A stretch of 64,000 nt of DNA from Chryseobacterium indologenes (GTDB lineage: Bacteria > Bacteroidota > Bacteroidia > Flavobacteriales > Weeksellaceae): positions 4,129 to 68,128 of the forward strand of contig DJTE01000007.1 of NCBI GenBank assembly GCA_002439165.1. Reading direction: 5' to 3'. Below the pieces are notes generated by a model that did not search any database, was not told the DNA's origin, and was given only the letters and a program-made list of their open reading frames with translations. Below are positions 60,275 through 64,000 of the stretch, piece by piece (positions within the stretch are counted from its first letter, which is position 1; every line of letters starts with the position of its first letter). The position numbers and the translations under genes are program-made.

Positions 60275-61690
60275 ATGAAGAGTTTATTAAACATTATAAA
60301 AGGAATAACTTTTTCAGCTGTCATACTGGGAGCCATTACTTCCTGTATGGCCAGGAAAGAGTATGAGAGACCGAAGAATGTTGTGGACGAAAAGCTTTTC
60401 CGTACAGATATGCTTCCTTCAGACAGTACTACGATTGCGAATGTTTCATGGAAAGAAATTTTTACAGATCCTATACTTCAGGGGCATATTTCCAAAGCTT
60501 TAGAAAACAATCTGGATATCAGAATAGCCCTTCAGAGCATTGGTTCTGCGGAAGCTTATTTAAAACAGAGTAAAGCAGCCTATCAGCCAACGCTTTCAGT
60601 TGGCCCGAACTATACGTTCCAGACTCAGTCTATCAATACCCAGTTTGGACAGATCATTGGAGAAAGACGTTATATCAACCAGTTTGACATTACCGCCAGT
60701 ATTGGCTGGGAAGCCGATCTCTGGGGAAAACTGAAAGCACAGGAAAAGGCTCAGCTTGCCACTTATTTAGGAACAGTAGCAGCACATAAAGCCGTTAAAA
60801 GTGATCTTGTAGCATCTATTGCATCGGCCTATTATCAGCTGCTTACCTTTGATTCTCAGAAACGGATCATTACAGAAACCATTGCCGTAAGAGAAAGAAA
60901 CCTGGAAACCACCAAAGCATTAAAGGCTTCCGGAAACCTTACGGAAGTAGCGGTACAGCAGAGTGAGGCACTGGTATTAAACGCAAAATCCCTGTTGATT
61001 GATATGGATACCCAGATCCAGCTTCTTGAAAATACCATGAGTCTTCTGATGGGCGAACCTTCACACACTATCGAAAGATCTACACTGGAAAGCCAGACAC
61101 TTCCGATTGATGTGAAACTGGGATATCCTGCGCAGCTCCTGGCAAACCGCCCGGATGTGATGAGAGCAGAGTATAACCTGATGAATGCCTTCGAACTGAC
61201 CAATGCTGCAAAAGCACAGTTTTATCCTACCTTAAAACTTACGGGAAGCGGAGGACTGCAATCGGTAGACCTTGACCACCTGTTCAGTGTAAATTCACTT
61301 TTTGCCAACGTGGTAGCAGGTCTGGCACAGCCTATTCTCAATAAAAGACAGATCAAAACCAATTATGATGTAAGCCTGGCCAATCAGGAAACAGCTTATC
61401 TGAACTTCAGAAAAACAGTACTTACAGCCGGCAAAGAAGTTTCTGATGCCATCAGGGTATTTTCAGTACAGGATTCTTTCATAGAATTGAAACAGAAAGA
61501 ACTGGAAGCTTACAAAAAATCGGTAGATTATTCCCAGGAGCTGGTAAACTACGGTATGGCCAACTATCTTGAAGTATTGAATGCCAGTGTAAATTCACTG
61601 AATGCAGAGTTGAATATTTCAAATGCAGAATACAGTAAAATGAAAGCCGGTATAGAGCTTTATCAGGCTCTTGGAGGCGGTTGGAAATAA
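60275..61690 (+). CDS. RND efflux outer-membrane factor (TolC/OprM-like) lipoprotein
   Basis: The 471-residue product has a lipoprotein signal (FSAVILGAITSCMARKEYER, Cys24). Two TolC-type repeats follow: WKEIFTDPILQGHISKALEN, LDIRIALQSIGSAEAYLKQS, FDITASIGWEADLWGKLKAQ, and later LGYPAQLLANRPDVMRAEYN and VDYSQELVNYGMANYLEVLN. It forms the exit duct of the tripartite pump. It is the last gene of the operon and is followed by a strong terminator. Confidence 0.94.
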   Translation: MKSLLNIIKGITFSAVILGAITSCMARKEYERPKNVVDEKLFRTDMLPSDSTTIANVSWKEIFTDPILQGHISKALENNLDIRIALQSIGSAEAYLKQSKAAYQPTLSVGPNYTFQTQSINTQFGQIIGERRYINQFDITASIGWEADLWGKLKAQEKAQLATYLGTVAAHKAVKSDLVASIASAYYQLLTFDSQKRIITETIAVRERNLETTKALKASGNLTEVAVQQSEALVLNAKSLLIDMDTQIQLLENTMSLLMGEPSHTIERSTLESQTLPIDVKLGYPAQLLANRPDVMRAEYNLMNAFELTNAAKAQFYPTLKLTGSGGLQSVDLDHLFSVNSLFANVVAGLAQPILNKRQIKTNYDVSLANQETAYLNFRKTVLTAGKEVSDAIRVFSVQDSFIELKQKELEAYKKSVDYSQELVNYGMANYLEVLNASVNSLNAELNISNAEYSKMKAGIELYQALGGGWK

Positions 61691-61712
61691 ATAATTTCGC
61701 TTCAGATAAATT

Positions 61713-61744
61713 AAAACGTATGTCAGAAATGGCATACGTTTTTT
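61713..61744 (+). terminator. Terminator of the RND operon
   Basis: AAAACGTATGTCA (61713-61725) pairs with TGGCATACGTTTT (61730-61742; one G-T pair), followed by more T's. Confidence 0.9.
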
Positions 61745-61965
61745 GTTTCTCACAGATTGTCCCGACTTTGAAAGCTTTATTCGAAAAATAACTGAAGCAT
61801 CTTACAAATGTTATAGATTTCTATAATACGATATACATTTAATGGTTAATCTTATTCCGAATTGAAGTTAATATAAACATTTAAATATATCGCACAGATA
61901 CAGTAGTTTGCAATAGCTTCAAGTATTTTAAGCTGAGTTAAAAATTTTATAAAAATATGATTTTT
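61745..61965. other. Gene-free AT-rich gap before the GNAT-MarR operon
   Basis: No ORF, hairpin or repeat stands out. It ends at the promoter and operator at 61966-61996. Confidence 0.45.
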
Positions 61966-61996
61966 TTGTATATATGTAGTTAACTACGTAGTTTTG
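61966..61996 (+). promoter_or_regulatory. Promoter with overlapping palindromic operator of the GNAT-MarR operon
   Basis: TTG (61966-61968), a 20-bp spacer and TAGTTTTG (61989-61996) match the consensus. GTAGTTAACTAC (61976-61987) is a perfect 12-bp palindrome in the spacer, and ACTACGTAGT (61983-61992) a second that covers the -7 box. The downstream MarR gene is the likely ligand. Confidence 0.7.
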
Positions 61997-62015
61997 ATTA
62001 TTAAAATAAAATATT

Positions 62016-62510
62016 ATGGCAATAGAAATCCGGCAGATAGGAAATTCATATTCACCACAGGTTATAGATCTGATTCTGAATATCCAGCAGAATGAGTTTA
62101 ATATACCGATTACCATAGAAGATCAGCCTGATCTCATGCAGATTGATAACTTTTATACGGAATGCGGCGGAAACTTTTGGGGAGCTTTTGCAAATGGAGA
62201 ATTGGTAGGTTCGATAGCTTTGGTTAAATTTGATGAAAGGGCGGGAGCTGTGAGAAAAATGTTTGTGAAAAAAGAATTCAGAGGAAAAGAGCTGAATATT
62301 GCACAGCATTTACTGGAAACTCTTATTCAATTCTGTGCTGAAAAGCAAATTGATGACATTTATTTGGGAACCGTTGATGTTTTAAAAGCGGCTATGCGTT
62401 TCTATGAGCGTAATCATTTCAATAAGGTTGAAAAGGAAAAACTTCCGGTGCGTTTCCCGTTAATGAATGCAGATAATGCATTTTATCATTTAAACATCAC
62501 AGGCATATGA
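62016..62510 (+). CDS. GNAT N-acetyltransferase in a MarR operon
   Basis: The 164-residue GNAT has AGAVRKMFVKKEFRGKELNI (strand 4 and acetyl-CoA loop), CAEKQIDDIYLGTVDVLKAA and RFYERNHFNKVEK. The substrate is unknown. Its last 4 bp overlap the start of the MarR gene (ATGA), so the two proteins are made together. A drug- or metabolite-modifying enzyme under control of its own MarR is a plausible reading. Confidence 0.87.
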   Translation: MAIEIRQIGNSYSPQVIDLILNIQQNEFNIPITIEDQPDLMQIDNFYTECGGNFWGAFANGELVGSIALVKFDERAGAVRKMFVKKEFRGKELNIAQHLLETLIQFCAEKQIDDIYLGTVDVLKAAMRFYERNHFNKVEKEKLPVRFPLMNADNAFYHLNITGI

Positions 62511-62986
62511 ATATAATTGACGAATCAGGCATTCTGGCCATATCTACAAGGCTTCAGCGGCTCAGTGAACAGTTGAGAAAAGATGGTGCCCAAATCTATA
62601 AGGCCTTTGGCATTGACTTTGAACCCAAATGGTTTCCTGTGATATTCACTCTGCATCATAAAAAAACACTTGGGGTAGTAGAGATTGCCAATGAAATAGG
62701 GTATACCCATCCTTCTACCATCAGTCTGCTCAAAGAACTCGAAAAACAGAAGCTTATCCTTTCAAAAAAAGATAAACAGGACGAGCGCAGAAGACTGATT
62801 GAACTGGCCCCGAAAGGTAGTGAGCTGATTGAAAAAATGAAGCCGGTATGGGAACTGATGTCGAAGGTTTTAGGTGAAATTGCGGATAACAGGAATAATC
62901 TGCTCACGGCAATTAATGAAGCGGAAGAGAAAATAGCAGAACAGTCCTTTTATCAGAGGGCAATGTATAATAAAAAAGAACTGTAA
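62507..62986 (+). CDS. MarR-family transcriptional regulator
   Basis: The 159-residue winged-helix protein has TLGVVEIANEIGYTHPSTIS (helix-turn-helix with recognition helix), KKDKQDERRRLIELAPKG (wing) and a C-terminal dimer helix. It follows the GNAT gene with a 4-bp overlap and probably represses the pair through the GTAGTTAACTAC palindrome at their promoter. A terminator overlaps its stop codon. Confidence 0.9.
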   Translation: MNIIDESGILAISTRLQRLSEQLRKDGAQIYKAFGIDFEPKWFPVIFTLHHKKTLGVVEIANEIGYTHPSTISLLKELEKQKLILSKKDKQDERRRLIELAPKGSELIEKMKPVWELMSKVLGEIADNRNNLLTAINEAEEKIAEQSFYQRAMYNKKEL

Positions 62987-63006
62987 CCTTCAGGTTGCAG
63001 TTTTTT
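62979..63006 (+). terminator. Terminator overlapping the MarR stop codon
   Basis: AACTGTAACC (62979-62988) pairs with GGTTGCAGTT (62993-63002; one G-T pair), followed by six T's. Confidence 0.85.
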
Positions 63007-63089
63007 CATTATTGTACCTAGCGGATAATTTTCAGAGAAATATAATTTCAAAAAAACACGACACGTTCTGTCGCTTTGAAGCCATAGCT

Positions 63090-63118
63090 TTGTCTGAAGA
63101 GCAGGATCTTTATTTTTG
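63090..63118 (+). promoter_or_regulatory. Promoter candidate for the right-edge secreted protein gene
   Basis: TTG (63090-63092), an 18-bp spacer and TATTTTTG (63111-63118) match the consensus. The leader to ATG 63251 would be about 125 nt, long for this genome. Confidence 0.55.
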
Positions 63119-63250
63119 TACAAAAAAAAGCATAAAATTGATAAAATAAATAACATTAAATCCCCGTTCAATTGTTATCACCGTCTTAAAAAACGTTAAA
63201 TTTATACAGGTATTACAAAAATTAATATTAACTTAAAAAAACATCAATAC

Positions 63251-64000
63251 ATGAGAAAAAAATATGCAGGCGTTCTGGCTGTATGTGCTGTCCTTACTTT
63301 TCCTGCTCAGGAAGTAGTATGGCAGAAAGACCTCAGATCCTCTACCCAGGATTTCCTGAGCCAGATTACCACCACCATCGATCAGCAGTACCTGATCACC
63401 GGAAGCTCTATCCAGACCAAAAGCCAATCACAAGCTGCTAACAGCCAGAAGCAAAACAACGGCTACGATTTCCATCTGGTAAAACTTAACCAGCAGGGTG
63501 AACAGGTCTGGGAAAAATACCTTTCAGGACAGAACCACGACTACCTTTCCGCTTCCGTTTCTACCCAGGAAGGTGGTTTCCTAATAGCAGGAACCTCTTA
63601 TTCAGGAAAAGGACTGGATAAAAAAGACGATTCCAGAGGAGGATCGGATATCTGGTTGGTGAGGCTGAATGAATTCGGAGATGAATTATGGCAGAAAACA
63701 TTGGGAAGTGCTTCCGATGAAGAAGCCAGAGCAGTCGTTCAGACCACCGACCTGGGATTCTTTGTCGCGGGGAATGTACAGAATTCCTCCAAAGGCTATG
63801 GCTCCAAAGATGCCTGGATCATCCGGCTGGATAAAAACGGGAATGAACTTTCGCAAATAATTTTAGGTGGAAAAGGATTAGATGAAGTAGAGAAAATGAT
63901 TCCTACGAAGGATGGCGGCGTATTGCTAGGGATATATTCCAGAAGTCATAAAACTAACATGGGTAATCATCAATCGGGAATGAGTAATGGAGTTTCAACG
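63251..64000 (+). CDS. Secreted beta-propeller-like repeat protein (cut by window end)
   Basis: I translated this frame directly; it is open from ATG 63251 to the right edge (250 residues seen). It starts with a signal peptide (MRKKYAGVLAVCAVLTFPAQ). Imperfect repeats of about 70 residues follow: YDFHLVKLNQQGEQVWEKYL, SDIWLVRLNEFGDELWQKTL and DAWIIRLDKNGNELSQIILG, each followed by a GGFLIAGTS, LGFFVAGNV or GGVLLGIYS type strand. This is the look of secreted propeller-like repeats seen in Bacteroidota, often with a T9SS tail or RHS-like partner; the C-terminus lies outside the window, so that cannot be checked. Confidence 0.8.
   Translation, partial: MRKKYAGVLAVCAVLTFPAQEVVWQKDLRSSTQDFLSQITTTIDQQYLITGSSIQTKSQSQAANSQKQNNGYDFHLVKLNQQGEQVWEKYLSGQNHDYLSASVSTQEGGFLIAGTSYSGKGLDKKDDSRGGSDIWLVRLNEFGDELWQKTLGSASDEEARAVVQTTDLGFFVAGNVQNSSKGYGSKDAWIIRLDKNGNELSQIILGGKGLDEVEKMIPTKDGGVLLGIYSRSHKTNMGNHQSGMSNGVST

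Overview
The window looks like the chromosome of a Flavobacteriia bacterium of the Chryseobacterium/Elizabethkingia type (Weeksellaceae). The basis is an AT-rich genome with many Bacteroidota-style promoters (TTG, then TAnnTTTG), almost no strong Shine-Dalgarno sites, a type IX secretion sorting domain, PorQ, a TamL-type lipoprotein, a fused CcsBA, and hairpin repeats of the kind common in this group. This is inferred from family content; no rRNA is present to confirm it. Both window ends cut a gene: an SNF2 helicase on the left and a T9SS-like repeat protein on the right. One tRNA-Arg(CCU) is present. No CRISPR array, rRNA operon or prophage was seen.

Layout. 1-8.8 kb: SNF2 helicase, a KAS III-like enzyme, a T9SS-secreted protein, an AlkX/YcaQ-like glycosylase, a small two-gene unknown cassette whose first gene appears frameshifted at a T9 run, a GNAT, tRNA-Arg, and an S41 peptidase remnant broken by a repeat element. 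9-18.4 kb: NAD(P)-binding reductase, uvrA, a repeat-rich 1 kb gap holding a 16-codon ORF with its own terminator, a TonB-dependent receptor with a DUF2490 protein, an HD hydrolase, YegP and small secreted or lipoproteins. 18.5-25.6 kb: a fatty-acid beta-oxidation operon (marR-fadN-fadA-fadE order), interrupted by a RAYT transposase with its REP-like hairpins and by a four-helix-bundle gene. Twin palindromes sit at its promoter. 25.6-29 kb: an iron-chelate ABC permease and ATPase split by a GxxExxY gene and inverted repeats, headed by a TlpA-like thioredoxin. 29-38.8 kb: an oxidoreductase, a SanA-like protein, tamL, an rRNA/tRNA methyltransferase, an envelope stress-like trio (ytxH, holin-like, hypothetical), cmk-porQ, pyrH-frr. 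38.8-49.3 kb: secreted or lipoproteins, lptF/G, lolA, ftsK and ccsBA. 49.6-54.5 kb: an SPFH protein with a ribbon-helix-helix partner, a small membrane protein, and a lysine catabolic pair (aminoadipate-semialdehyde dehydrogenase plus lysine 6-aminotransferase). 54.7-63 kb: a GNAT, a regulator plus RND efflux operon, and a GNAT-MarR operon with an operator inside its promoter. 63.2-64 kb: start of a secreted repeat protein.

Much of the window is core metabolism and envelope biogenesis. The most unusual material is regulatory or mobile: the twin operators 83 bp apart in front of marR-fadNAE, the RAYT/REP unit, three small genes inserted into otherwise compact operons, a four-copy intergenic repeat family, and short ORFs with their own terminators. 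I did not find a clearly new multi-gene system. The SPFH/ribbon-helix-helix pair and the 6.9-7.7 kb unknown pair are the best candidates for uncharacterised function.
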